DNA of 43,633 nucleotides from a bacterium HR30 (GCA_002898795.1 BEIG01000016.1:1-43633), one strand, 5' to 3'. Shown: positions 1 to 8,106, counted from the first letter of the stretch. Numbers and translations: made by a program. Notes: generated by a model not told the origin, from the letters alone.

Positions 1-547
1 AATGGAATATGGCGGGGGAATAGATGCCGACTCCCGCGTTGTTCCAACAAGTGGTGGAGGTTCCCGGCGGAGGTTTTTCTATGATGCGCTGCACCCGCCC
101 GCTGTCGTCAAAGTAGACTGCAGCGCCAGCGGAAGGGTCGGCCATTTCGTTGACTAAGATCCACGCGGCTGCTGGCCGTGCAGCAAATGCCTCGGCAAGA
201 GCACGGTAATTTTGCGGCGAAATCAGAACGTCGCCCCAGGACAAGAGGAACGGCTCATCGACAAGGTGCTGCACCAAAAGGAGAGCCTCCGCCGTTCCCC
301 GTGGCTCCCTTTGCCAGACGTAGCGTAAATCCATTCCGAGTCGGGCCCCATTACCGAGTGCGGCGACAATCTGCTCGCCCAGGTAACCTACCACTAGGAT
401 GGCACGATCGATGCCCGCCCCGCGGATGCCGCGAAGGATATGCTCCACAATGGGTTTTGCCCGAACGAGCAGCAACGGCTTCGGGCAATGTTTCGTCAGG
501 TCACCTAAACGCTTCCCTCTCCCAGCGGCCAAGATGACGGCAGTCAC
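1..547 (-). CDS. Sugar-phosphate nucleotidyltransferase (NTP_transferase), 3'-truncated by window edge
   Basis: Read on the minus strand, an open frame runs from a GTG at 547 off the left edge (about 182 codons visible). The start reads VTAVILAAGRGKRL and continues through a PKPLL segment, which is the nucleotide-binding signature of glucose-1-phosphate thymidylyl-/mannose-1-phosphate guanylyl-type transferases (G-x-G-x-R followed by PK). Further on, WGDVLI near residue 108 matches the metal/sugar-binding Asp region, and NNAGVGIY matches the sugar-binding strand. By family knowledge it activates a sugar-1-phosphate with NTP in the cytoplasm, for polysaccharide or glycan synthesis. Which sugar or nucleotide cannot be told. 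There is no ATG upstream before an in-frame TGA, and no clear Shine-Dalgarno, so the GTG start is a best guess. The membrane glycosyltransferase at 1743-3452 on the same strand would fit a surface-glycan role, but this is only context. Confidence 0.85.
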   Translation of the reverse strand, partial: MTAVILAAGRGKRLGDLTKHCPKPLLLVRAKPIVEHILRGIRGAGIDRAILVVGYLGEQIVAALGNGARLGMDLRYVWQREPRGTAEALLLVQHLVDEPFLLSWGDVLISPQNYRALAEAFAARPAAAWILVNEMADPSAGAAVYFDDSGRVQRIIEKPPPGTSTTCWNNAGVGIYSPAIFH

Positions 548-633
548 GGCAGGGTGTTTATGCTGGCCGTACCTGCACCACAAGCTGCTGCGGCTTCAGA
601 AAGTTTCAGCCCAGGGATGGGCTTGGACACAGG

Positions 634-1566
634 CTAACCGTGGGGACCAGGCCGGCGAGCTGGTCGCGGTGGGCGAGTCGGCCGCGGAGGACGCGGTGCT
701 CGTGGGGGCCGCGGATTGATGACCGGCGGTGGAGTTGCGGTTGGTGTAGGCCGGATGCCCGTTGCAGTAGGTGTGGACGGGGGTGGTTGTGGGCACGCTG
801 GGTCGGTGGGGATTGGGAAGTTACCCGTGCGCGGCGGAACCGTGACCGCAACAATGCCGGCATTGGAGGCATAGTCCTCGCGTTCTTCGAGTAACAGGTC
901 GTCAGGATCCGCCACGTTGACCAGATAGTATTGCCCAGGGGGGACACCACCGTCAGTGCGGCAGATGTCTAACTCGATATACTGCTCCGGGTAAAAATCG
1001 TCGTAAACGTCGGCCCATCCTGGAGAGATCCCCTGAATCCCCTCTTGCACGCCGCAGTTGGCGAAGACCTGGCGTGTTCCGTCGAAGAAACCGCGGACTG
1101 GTTCGATATCGGTCAGGCAGAACGAAATCTTGCTCGCTCGCGCCACGATAGGTCCAGTGTAAGGATCGTCCTTGCGGAGCAAGTACTCGGCAAAATCGTT
1201 CACGTGGAAGTGATTGTGACTTTTGTGGAACTCGAAGCTACCAGCGTCTTTTGTGCATGTTGTTCCGTCACTCAGCCGCACGATTTGGGTGGCCTTGGTC
1301 ACTGGACCAAAGGGGGTGTTAACGGTTTTACCCTCGACAATCAGAGGGCCTTTCCCCACGTTCGCTATTTTGGTGGTGAAATACAGTCGCCGCGCACCTT
1401 GGCGCTCTACTACACGTGCGCGGGTTGGGGTCAGCGCTTGAAGATCCGGCTTCAATAAACGGGGGTCGTTCGGATCACACGGCTCTGCCACGGCGCGTTG
1501 AAACACCGGGAGAAGCAAAGTTACGAAAATGAGTAGAATTACTAGCAGCCTTTGCTCGTGTACCAC
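634..1566 (-). CDS. Secreted lysyl-oxidase-like copper protein
   Basis: 310 aa. Residues 1-27 form a signal peptide (hydrophobic LLVILLIFVTLLLP, then a likely AVA cleavage site). The core matches the lysyl oxidase catalytic domain. HNHFH gives H117, H119 and H121, matching the three Cu(II) ligands of the animal CHQHYH motif. SKISFCLTD gives K146, matching the Lys, and QGISPGWADVY gives Y188, matching the Tyr, that crosslink into lysyl tyrosylquinone in animal enzymes. PPGQYYL matches the following strand. All residues needed for a copper/quinone amine oxidase are therefore visible. The last ~50 residues are a low-complexity Pro/Thr then Pro/Arg tail (PTPTATPP, then RPPRP repeats), probably a cell-wall or surface-facing extension. 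The family oxidises primary amines, typically peptidyl lysine, to aldehydes with release of H2O2. The substrate here is unknown. It is followed by the nucleotidyltransferase, with an 86-bp gap. Confidence 0.85.
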   Translation of the reverse strand: MVHEQRLLVILLIFVTLLLPVFQRAVAEPCDPNDPRLLKPDLQALTPTRARVVERQGARRLYFTTKIANVGKGPLIVEGKTVNTPFGPVTKATQIVRLSDGTTCTKDAGSFEFHKSHNHFHVNDFAEYLLRKDDPYTGPIVARASKISFCLTDIEPVRGFFDGTRQVFANCGVQEGIQGISPGWADVYDDFYPEQYIELDICRTDGGVPPGQYYLVNVADPDDLLLEEREDYASNAGIVAVTVPPRTGNFPIPTDPACPQPPPSTPTATGIRPTPTATPPPVINPRPPRAPRPPRPTRPPRPARRPGPHG

Positions 1567-1742
1567 GCCTGTTGTCCCTCCCTAAGCTCGTCCGAAGAAA
1601 AACGCAGTTGCCGCATACCCCGAGGCGCAATGACTTGGCAAGGGGTATTTTGCGGAAAAGGGCGGGATGCAGCTCAAGGCTAATTGTGCGGAAGGAAGCT
1701 CTGCTCCCTTGTGGCGTGACGAAGGTGGATCCGTATCCGCGC

Positions 1743-3452
1743 CTAGTTCCATTGCTCAGTCGAATGCTTCGTCCCTGTGGCTTTCCGGATGGTTTCCACA
1801 ATCTGAGTGCGGAGGGCCTGCCTTTCTGTGAGCGAAGAATTTTCAATCCATTCATCGATCCACTGGGGTTTGAGGCCGTGGCGGACACAAAATTCTCGCG
1901 CCAACTGGCGCAAATCCTGCGAGTAGGATGCGAAGGTAAGGCCGTCCAAGTACGCATGGGCTGCTCCGACTAGGTCGCCGATCTGCTCTCTGGCCAAGGC
2001 TAGGTGGGACCATGCCAAGTCGTCTTCGCGAGTCGCGGCAACTGCTCGCTCCAGAAGGCGGATCGCGACCTGCAGTTCACCCGCAAGACGCTCTGCAACC
2101 CCGGCGTTCGTGAGCAGGGCAGGAACGAAGTACTTCCGCACCTGGAAGGGATTGGCAAATGCAAGCCAGAGGGCAACCGCGACACTTGCCGTAAGTGCCA
2201 GGGGGTGCTGGCGCAGGTGCCTGCGGACACCGTTAGCCGTTAGTGCGGCAAGAAAGTGTCCTGCCGAGACCAAAAGAAGCGGCGCGAGCGGCAAGCGAAA
2301 GCGTCCGTTGGTGAAGAATACGCTACAGGTAACAAGCGTGCAGGCGGCAACGATCACCAAGGGAATGAAATCTCCCTTCCAACATTGCCGCCCGAAACCT
2401 GTGGCAAAACCTGCGGCGGCCAGGCACAGTACGACTCCAAAAGAAAGGGGAAATAACGGGAGACGAAACAGCCAACTGTGGCTTTGCTGCCAGGCAACGT
2501 CACCCGTGTTTGGGAGCTCGCGGTCTACCAGGGTCCAACGAAACTTCTTCCACAGAAGCCGCAGCGCTTCGCCCGGGTACTCTCGCCAGAACGCGAAGGC
2601 TTGGCCCAGGAACCAACGTTCGAGTTTTACCGGGTCGTTGCCCGAAGCTGCGCGGGCACGCTCTAGGGCGGCGCGTAATGGTACGGGCGGGAACGGATCG
2701 ACTCCATCGGCATGGGGATTATTCCCTAGCCACAGGTTGAGACCGAAGCCCGTCGTATAGGGCACGATCCTGCCAGCAGCAGCGCTCACAACCGTTGTGG
2801 CAATGAGCCACCCGAGAATGACCCAGGTTGCAAGTTGCCGGGCAGGCAAGCGCAAGCCGCCAAAGAAAACCCAGGTTACGTAAGCGACAAACGGAAGCAA
2901 GAACTCTGTCCGGAAGAGGGTGGCCGCGAGCCACAGCACACCGGCCACGTGCCAGTGTTTTCGGGACCCTGCGAACGCGGCGAGGCCAAGCAAGAGGAGC
3001 GACGCGGTGGCTGGGAGAATTTCCCCCGTGAAAAAGATGAGTGGTCCATACATCGCCGCGAGAAGACCCGTTGCCCACGCAACCCCGATCGGTACACCCC
3101 TTTGCGCGGCGAGAGCAGCGAGGAGTGTACAGCCGATGGCGTCGAGAACTGCCTGAGCAACCCGCACGGACGAGGGGTCGGCCCCGAAAAGCCTGTATAC
3201 GGCAGCTACGAAGTAAGCGTAAGCGGGTGGTTGGTCGAATGGAGGGACCGGGGGGTTACCATCGAGGATTGCTCGAGCCCAAGTGTGGTACCGCAGTGCA
3301 TTTGTTTGGAGGACAAGCGCGCTCGGGCTGTTCTGGATCGAGTGCAAGTACACAAGCCGCAGACACAAGGCGATGGTAAATACAGCACTCAGTGCTACCC
3401 ACGTTGCGCTCCTCTTCTTGGCTGCCCCAGTTTGACTCCGGCGCTTCGCCAT
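1743..3452 (-). CDS. GT39-like multi-span membrane glycosyltransferase with C-terminal TPR-like segment
   Basis: 569 aa from the ATG at 3452 (MAKRR). The frame stays open to a TTG at 3734, but that 94-residue extension is Pro/Ser-rich, abuts the divergent panE start and looks non-coding. The N-terminus has a membrane helix (residues ~14-34), then a lumenal loop with YHTWARAILDG and FDQPPAYAYFVAAVYRLFG. This layout is typical of dolichyl/polyprenyl-phosphate-sugar glycosyltransferases of the PMT/ArnT superfamily (GT39). Roughly ten further hydrophobic helices follow. The last ~120 residues are soluble and contain a TPR-like helix pair (AWSHLALAREQIGDLVGAAHAYLDGL region). It should transfer a lipid-linked sugar to protein or lipid on the outer face of the inner membrane; donor and acceptor are unknown. 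No Shine-Dalgarno decides the start. Confidence 0.75.
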   Translation of the reverse strand: MAKRRSQTGAAKKRSATWVALSAVFTIALCLRLVYLHSIQNSPSALVLQTNALRYHTWARAILDGNPPVPPFDQPPAYAYFVAAVYRLFGADPSSVRVAQAVLDAIGCTLLAALAAQRGVPIGVAWATGLLAAMYGPLIFFTGEILPATASLLLLGLAAFAGSRKHWHVAGVLWLAATLFRTEFLLPFVAYVTWVFFGGLRLPARQLATWVILGWLIATTVVSAAAGRIVPYTTGFGLNLWLGNNPHADGVDPFPPVPLRAALERARAASGNDPVKLERWFLGQAFAFWREYPGEALRLLWKKFRWTLVDRELPNTGDVAWQQSHSWLFRLPLFPLSFGVVLCLAAAGFATGFGRQCWKGDFIPLVIVAACTLVTCSVFFTNGRFRLPLAPLLLVSAGHFLAALTANGVRRHLRQHPLALTASVAVALWLAFANPFQVRKYFVPALLTNAGVAERLAGELQVAIRLLERAVAATREDDLAWSHLALAREQIGDLVGAAHAYLDGLTFASYSQDLRQLAREFCVRHGLKPQWIDEWIENSSLTERQALRTQIVETIRKATGTKHSTEQWN

Positions 3453-3734
3453 GGGCGCGGGTGTGTAATGGTCGGGGGCAATTCCTACAACGGGCCCAGC
3501 AGCGCAGAGGCAAAGTGCCAGGAAGCGGAAGGCAGGAAACGGTCTGGCACGCGAAAGGGCAAGGAAATTAGGTCCCGTATGGCTGCGGCTGGCGTTGAAT
3601 CGTGACGGCGCCGGTATGCGGGCGTCTTGCGTAAGGTCGATGCGGGGACAGGGGTGCTTGCCATTGGAGAAGAGTCGCGCCGAAACAGACGTTGGTGCTG
3701 ACAAGACGGGTGGAGGTTTGTTAATCGGGACCAA

Positions 3735-4700
3735 ATGGCTCGTATCTTAGTGGCCGGAGCCGGAGCAATCGGTTCGGTCTTTGGAGGGCTTCTAGCCCAC
3801 TCGGGCCACGACGTAACGTTATTGGGTCGGGCAGCGCACATGCAGGCGGTCAAGCGCCGGGGGCTGGTCGTCGACGGCATTTGGGGCCGGTATCATTGCT
3901 GGAAGCTCGAGGCAGTCACTGCTCCGGTGGACTGCGGGACGAGTTTTGACGCAGTTTTGGTGACCGTGAAGAGTTACGACACGCCTGTAATCGCAGAGGT
4001 GGCGGCGCAGAAAGTTTGTGCCGATGGGCAGGTGATTTCGCTGCAAAACGGTCTTGGCAACCTCGAGGTGCTCGCCCGGCACATCGATCCCCGAAGGCTT
4101 TTTGGAGGTCGCGTGATCTTCGGTGCGAGGATGGTGGAGCCAGGAGCGGTAGAAGTGACCGTGTGCGCTGAGCCCGTCCGGATCGGGCCGTACGTTCCCG
4201 CCGAGCAAAAGTCGAAGGCTGCGGCGCAGCAATGGGCATCGATCTTTACCGAAGCGGGGATCCGAACTGAGGTTTGTGATTCGATTGAGGCAGAGCTTTG
4301 GGCCAAGGCTTTCTATAACGCTGCGCTGAATCCTCTTGGGGCGCTTCTCGGGTGCAACTACGGGTGGTTGGCAGAAAATCTTGACACGCGTGCGATCATG
4401 AATGGGGTGATCGAAGAGGCGTTTGCCGTAGCCGTGGCGGAAAAGGTTCCCTTGCGGTGGGCGAGCGCAGAGGCGTACCGGGCTGAGTTTTATTCCTCAC
4501 TCGTGCCCCGTACCGCAGCGCATCGCTCTTCGATGCTTCAAGATCTCGAACAGGGCAAGCGAACAGAAGTGGACGCAATCAACGGCGAGGTGTGGCGGCG
4601 CGGAGAGCGGCACGGCGTACCAACACCGCTCAATGCCTTGCTAACCCGTTTGATTCGCGCAGCCACGGCACGGTCGCAAAAGCGGGTGGGAGGACCTTAA
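3735..4700 (+). CDS. panE: 2-dehydropantoate 2-reductase (ketopantoate reductase)
   Basis: 321 aa, normal family length. The Rossmann loop VAGAGAIGSVFGG (residues 6-18) binds NADPH. ELWAKAFYNAALNPLGAL holds the catalytic Lys (K191) and Asn (N195). SSMLQDLEQGKRTEVDAINGEV carries the conserved Ser pair and Glu (E278), equivalent to E. coli K176, N180 and E256. It reduces ketopantoate to pantoate in the vitamin B5/CoA pathway in the cytosol. Relatives that reduce other 2-oxoacids exist, so the exact substrate is inferred. The ATG at 3735 is the first in-frame start. The stop is 4 nt before the downstream M67 peptidase start, so the two are probably cotranscribed. The gene is divergent from the GT39-like gene. 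Confidence 0.9.
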   Translation: MARILVAGAGAIGSVFGGLLAHSGHDVTLLGRAAHMQAVKRRGLVVDGIWGRYHCWKLEAVTAPVDCGTSFDAVLVTVKSYDTPVIAEVAAQKVCADGQVISLQNGLGNLEVLARHIDPRRLFGGRVIFGARMVEPGAVEVTVCAEPVRIGPYVPAEQKSKAAAQQWASIFTEAGIRTEVCDSIEAELWAKAFYNAALNPLGALLGCNYGWLAENLDTRAIMNGVIEEAFAVAVAEKVPLRWASAEAYRAEFYSSLVPRTAAHRSSMLQDLEQGKRTEVDAINGEVWRRGERHGVPTPLNALLTRLIRAATARSQKRVGGP

Positions 4701-4704
4701 GACA

Positions 4705-5172
4705 ATGGTCACGTTAACCGACGCTGTCTGGCAGGAAATCGTTGCACATGCGGAAGCAACCTATCCGGAGGAATGCTGCGGTGTCGTGATCGCGCGTTCC
4801 GGCAAGGAGGAAGCCATCCGGATCACGAACATCCAAAACCTGCTGCACGCCCGCGACCCTGAGACCTTTCCGCGGACAGCACGTACCGCTTACAGTATGC
4901 GATACGAGGAGGTGGCCCCGCTACTGGAAGAAGCTTACCGCGGAACGGTGAAGCTGGTGGCCTTTTATCATTCCCACCCAGAGCACGACGCGTACTTTTC
5001 GGCGGAGGATCGTGCGGCGGCCGCAGGGTGGCTCGACGACCCCAACTATGCGGCTGCAGCTCAGGTGGTTGTTTCTGTGCGCGACGGACGCGTGGTGGAC
5101 GCAAAAGCGTTCCTTTGGAACGCGGAGCACAGTGACTTTGAACCCGTTCCTTTGGTGGTGGGGCAGAGTTAG
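4705..5172 (+). CDS. JAMM/MPN+ metallopeptidase, M67 family (Mec/CysO-peptidase-like)
   Basis: 155 aa. A complete JAMM zinc site is visible: Glu in PEECCGVV (E22/E23), then H89-S-H91, seven residues, S99 and D102. This is the exact E...HxHx7SxxD spacing of bacterial M67 enzymes. Characterised relatives clip residues from the C-terminus of ubiquitin-like sulfur carriers (for example Mycobacterium Mec on CysO) or remove ubiquitin-like modifiers. It is probably cytosolic, as there is no signal peptide. It follows panE by 4 nt on the same strand. No ThiS/MoaD-like carrier or E1-like ThiF/MoeB gene lies in this window, so a partner must be elsewhere. The fold and metal site are certain; the substrate is not. 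Confidence 0.88.
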   Translation: MVTLTDAVWQEIVAHAEATYPEECCGVVIARSGKEEAIRITNIQNLLHARDPETFPRTARTAYSMRYEEVAPLLEEAYRGTVKLVAFYHSHPEHDAYFSAEDRAAAAGWLDDPNYAAAAQVVVSVRDGRVVDAKAFLWNAEHSDFEPVPLVVGQS

Positions 5173-5278
5173 GGTTGGAATGCACGCGTAGCTGCGCAAA
5201 GGAGATAAGGCCCCACGCCGCTGCGAGGATGCGGGTTCGCGGAGCCCTCGCTTATCGCGCGCATCGTCTTGACAAACA

Positions 5279-5288
5279 AACGTTCGTT
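5279..5288. promoter_or_regulatory. AACG-N2-CGTT palindrome next to a TTGACA box (possible operator)
   Basis: AACG tt CGTT at 5279-5288 is a perfect 4-bp inverted repeat (nearly extended as CAAACG/CGTTGG). It lies 17 bp upstream of the acyl-CoA dehydrogenase ATG and just after a perfect TTGACA at 5269-5274. The -10 position 17 bp later is only AATCAA, so the promoter is weak by eye. Compact palindromes of this shape are typical of TetR-family operators at acyl-CoA genes, but no such regulator is in the window. Short palindromes arise by chance, so this is a suggestion only. Confidence 0.3.
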
Positions 5289-5305
5289 GGGAATCAAACG
5301 AGTCA

Positions 5306-6490
5306 ATGGATTTTTCCTTCTCTTCAGAGGAGTTGGCGTTCGCTTCCGAGGCGCGCAGTTGGTTGGAGAAAAACCTACCCACGGCCTGGCGCAAGGAGCA
5401 CATGTGGACTCGGGCGGACGACCCGCTGTGGGTGGAGATTGCGCGCGACTGGCAGCGCTTGCTCTACGAAGGTGGGTGGGCGGCCATTAGTTGGCCGCGG
5501 GAGTTGGGTGGCCGGGGCGCCACGGTTGTCGAGCGCTGGCTGTTCGAGCAGGAACTGGATCGAGCGGGGGCACCCCGGCCCATTGCCAGCAGCGGTGCGG
5601 TAGATCTCATCGGCACAGCGATCTTGCGCCACGGCACGGAGAAGCAAAAGCAACGGTTTTTAAAGCCGTTGCTCTCGGGCGAGGAACTCTGGTGCCAAGG
5701 TTTTTCCGAGCCTGGTGCTGGGTCGGACCTCGCCTCCCTGCGTACACGGGCGGAACGAGACGGAGATGTGTTCGTCGTGAACGGGCAGAAGGTGTGGACG
5801 AGTCATGCGGACATTGCCGACTGGTGCTTTTTGCTTTGCCGGACCGAGTTCGACCAGCCGCGCCACCGCGGGCTGAGCTTGCTCCTCGTCGATATGCGGA
5901 CTCCGGGGATTAGCGTGCGGCCGCTGCGGCAAATGACTGGCGAGGCAGAATTTTGCGAGGTGTTTTTCTCCGACGTGCGGGTGCCAGCCGATCTTCTGGT
6001 GGGCAGACCAGGAAGCGGCTGGGAGATTGCCATGGGCATTTTGGCGCACGAGCGCGGCCCGGTGTGGACGTTCACGTTCCAGCGGAAAATTCGGAGGAGT
6101 TTGCGTCACGCCTTAGGCATCGCGCGGCGTCGGGCCATGCTGGGGGATTCGTTGACTCGTCAGCAGCTTGCACAAGCTTGGATGGAGGTGAAGCTCTTGG
6201 AGCTGATGGGATATCGGAGCCTCACGAGGCTCAAGAAAACGGGTCAGCCTGGTGCCGAAAGCTCCTTGGAGAAGGTTCTCGGCAGTGAGACCGATCAGCG
6301 CTTACAGGAGGTTACCATGAGGCTTTTGGATGCCCTGGGGCTTGGGTCCGCACCTGGGTGGGAAGAGCCCTGGCAGCGGACAACGCACGATTACCTTTAT
6401 GCGCGAAGCGAAACCATCATGGGCGGCACCTCGGAAATTCAACGAAACCTGATCGCGCAGCGAATTCTCGGTTTGCCGCGTGGTTCTTGA
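5306..6490 (+). CDS. Acyl-CoA dehydrogenase family protein
   Basis: 394 aa, full length. The N-terminal helical domain (MDFSFSSEELAF) is followed by the beta-domain signature WCQGFSEPGAGSDLASL (residues 129-145), which contacts FAD and substrate. The C-terminal domain ends in IMGGTSEIQRNLIAQRILG. It should introduce an alpha-beta double bond into an acyl-CoA, reducing FAD and passing electrons to ETF. In MCAD-type enzymes the catalytic Glu precedes the G-T of this last motif (Y-E-G-T); here it is Gly (M372-G373-G374-T375). Such IMGGT members are common in bacteria. By family knowledge the base may come from another position, or from a partner subunit as in steroid-degrading FadE heteromers. 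The downstream acyl-CoA ligase starts 25 nt past the stop, which suggests an operon that activates and then desaturates a carboxylic acid. The substrate is unknown. Confidence 0.9.
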   Translation: MDFSFSSEELAFASEARSWLEKNLPTAWRKEHMWTRADDPLWVEIARDWQRLLYEGGWAAISWPRELGGRGATVVERWLFEQELDRAGAPRPIASSGAVDLIGTAILRHGTEKQKQRFLKPLLSGEELWCQGFSEPGAGSDLASLRTRAERDGDVFVVNGQKVWTSHADIADWCFLLCRTEFDQPRHRGLSLLLVDMRTPGISVRPLRQMTGEAEFCEVFFSDVRVPADLLVGRPGSGWEIAMGILAHERGPVWTFTFQRKIRRSLRHALGIARRRAMLGDSLTRQQLAQAWMEVKLLELMGYRSLTRLKKTGQPGAESSLEKVLGSETDQRLQEVTMRLLDALGLGSAPGWEEPWQRTTHDYLYARSETIMGGTSEIQRNLIAQRILGLPRGS

Positions 6491-6515
6491 CCACATCGAG
6501 TTGGAGGCGGGAACA

Positions 6516-8066
6516 GTGTCGGAATATGGCTTTTGGCAGTTGGCACAACGACGACCGGAACGATTGGTACTTGTGGAGCCGAATGAAAAACGTTGGAGCG
6601 CTGGGGAACTACTCGCTCGCGCCAATCGCATGGTTCACGGCCTGCGCAAAGAGGGCATGGAAAAAGGCGATTGCGTGGCTGCGGTCTTACCGAATAGCGC
6701 AGACATGATTGCGGCGTACCTGGCCGCCGGGCAAGCAGGTTGGTATCTGGTGCCCATTAACACGCACCTGACGAGTTCGGAGATCGCCTACATTTTGCAA
6801 GATTGCGAGGCAAAAATCTTCCTCGCCTCCGAGCGCTTTGCGGCTGCCTGCCAGAGCGCAGCCGAAGAAGCCGGACTCCAAAAGCACCGGTGTTTCGCCC
6901 GCGGCACCATTCCGGGTTTTCGCTCGATCGAGGAGCTCGAAGAGGGGCAGCCTGACTCACTGCCGGATAACCGCACGGCCGGACAAGTCATGAATTACAC
7001 GAGCGGCACGACCGGTAAGCCGAAGGGTGTGCGAAGGCCCCTCTCGCCGTACGACCCGGACACCGTATTTTCGATGTACGCCTGGTTCCTGGCCATGTTT
7101 GGAATCCAGGCGGAAAACGACAATGTGCATCTCACTGGCTCGCCTCTGTACCACACCGCTGTGCTTCTGTTCGCCGGCGCGTCGCTGCATTTTGGGCACG
7201 CCGTTGTGCTGATGGACAAATGGACGCCCGAGGGCTGTTTGGAGATCGTCCAACGCTATCGGACCACTACGACGCACATGGTGCCCACGCAGTTCCATCG
7301 TCTGTTGGCACTTCCTGAGGAGGTGAAACGGAAATACGATGTGTCCTCGTGGCGGCACGTCATTCATGCGGCTGCTCCGTGCCCGGTCGAAGTAAAGCGC
7401 CGGATGTTGGAGTGGTGGGGACCGGTGATTTACGAATACTACGCGGCAAGTGAAGGAGGCGGTACCATCGTTACGCCAGAGGAATGGCTCCGATATCCCG
7501 GTACGGTAGGGCGGCCTTGGCCAGGTGCGGAGATCCGTATCCTGGACGACGAAGGGCGCGATTGTCCGCCGGGCGTTCCGGGCACGGTGTATATGAAGCT
7601 CGGACAAGCAGACTTCGAGTACCACAAAGACAAAGCGAAGACGGAAGCCAATCGGCGGGAGGGGTTCTTCACGGTCGGCGACGTCGGGTATTTGAACGAG
7701 GACGGTTACCTGTTCCTCTGCGACCGCAAAATTGACATGATCATTTCCGGGGGTGCAAACATTTACCCCGCGGAAGTCGAGGCGGTTTTATTGACACACC
7801 CCAAGGTGGCAGACGCAGCCGTGTTCGGTATCCCCAATGAGGATTGGGGCGAAGAAGTGAAGGCTGTCATCGAGCCCGCGGCGAACGTAACGCCGGGGCC
7901 CGAGCTGGCAGAGGAAATCTTAGCCTTTTGCCGACAGCGGCTGGCGAGTTACAAGTGCCCGCGGAGCATCGATTTCATCGCGGAAATGCCTCGCGATCCC
8001 AACGGAAAGCTTTACAAGCGCAAGTTGCGCGATCCGTACTGGGCAGGCCGGGACCGAAAAATCTAA
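6516..8066 (+). CDS. Acyl-CoA synthetase (AMP-forming, ANL superfamily)
   Basis: 516 aa from a GTG at 6516. GGAGG at 6503-6507 sits 8 nt upstream, which is why this start is preferred over the in-frame GTG at 6480 that overlaps the preceding stop. The P-loop motif [11 protein letters not shown] (about residues 161-171) binds ATP. YEYYAASEGGG matches the acyl-pocket/AMP motif A5. FTVGDVGYLNEDGYLFLCDRKID is the hinge region, and NGKLYKRKLR carries the C-terminal catalytic Lys (about K498). It makes acyl-AMP and then acyl-CoA from a free acid, ATP and CoA. Together with the acyl-CoA dehydrogenase just upstream it forms a two-gene acid-degradation unit. Chain length and ring content of the acid cannot be told; FadD-, 4-coumarate- and bile-acid-type ligases all share these motifs. 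Confidence 0.9.
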   Translation: MSEYGFWQLAQRRPERLVLVEPNEKRWSAGELLARANRMVHGLRKEGMEKGDCVAAVLPNSADMIAAYLAAGQAGWYLVPINTHLTSSEIAYILQDCEAKIFLASERFAAACQSAAEEAGLQKHRCFARGTIPGFRSIEELEEGQPDSLPDNRTAGQVMNYTSGTTGKPKGVRRPLSPYDPDTVFSMYAWFLAMFGIQAENDNVHLTGSPLYHTAVLLFAGASLHFGHAVVLMDKWTPEGCLEIVQRYRTTTTHMVPTQFHRLLALPEEVKRKYDVSSWRHVIHAAAPCPVEVKRRMLEWWGPVIYEYYAASEGGGTIVTPEEWLRYPGTVGRPWPGAEIRILDDEGRDCPPGVPGTVYMKLGQADFEYHKDKAKTEANRREGFFTVGDVGYLNEDGYLFLCDRKIDMIISGGANIYPAEVEAVLLTHPKVADAAVFGIPNEDWGEEVKAVIEPAANVTPGPELAEEILAFCRQRLASYKCPRSIDFIAEMPRDPNGKLYKRKLRDPYWAGRDRKI

Positions 8067-8069
8067 GAT

Positions 8070-8096
8070 GGCCGAACACCCGGCCTGCCGCTTTTT
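8070..8096 (+). terminator. Weak hairpin plus T-run between convergent genes
   Basis: GGCCG (8070-8074) pairs with CGGCC (8081-8085) and a run of five T occurs at 8092-8096. The position, 4 nt after the ligase stop and before the end of the convergent small gene, fits a terminator. The six bases between stem and T-run make it a poor rho-independent match. Confidence 0.25.
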
Positions 8097-8106
8097 GAGA
8101 CCACCG

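Noticed and set aside
3453-3734. N-terminal extension of the GT39-like protein from a TTG at 3734
   Set aside because: Low complexity, no membrane or known motif at its start, and it directly abuts the divergent panE start.
4823-5403. Long minus-strand frames under the M67 and dehydrogenase genes
   Set aside because: They are shadows of the plus-strand genes and lack any recognisable motif.
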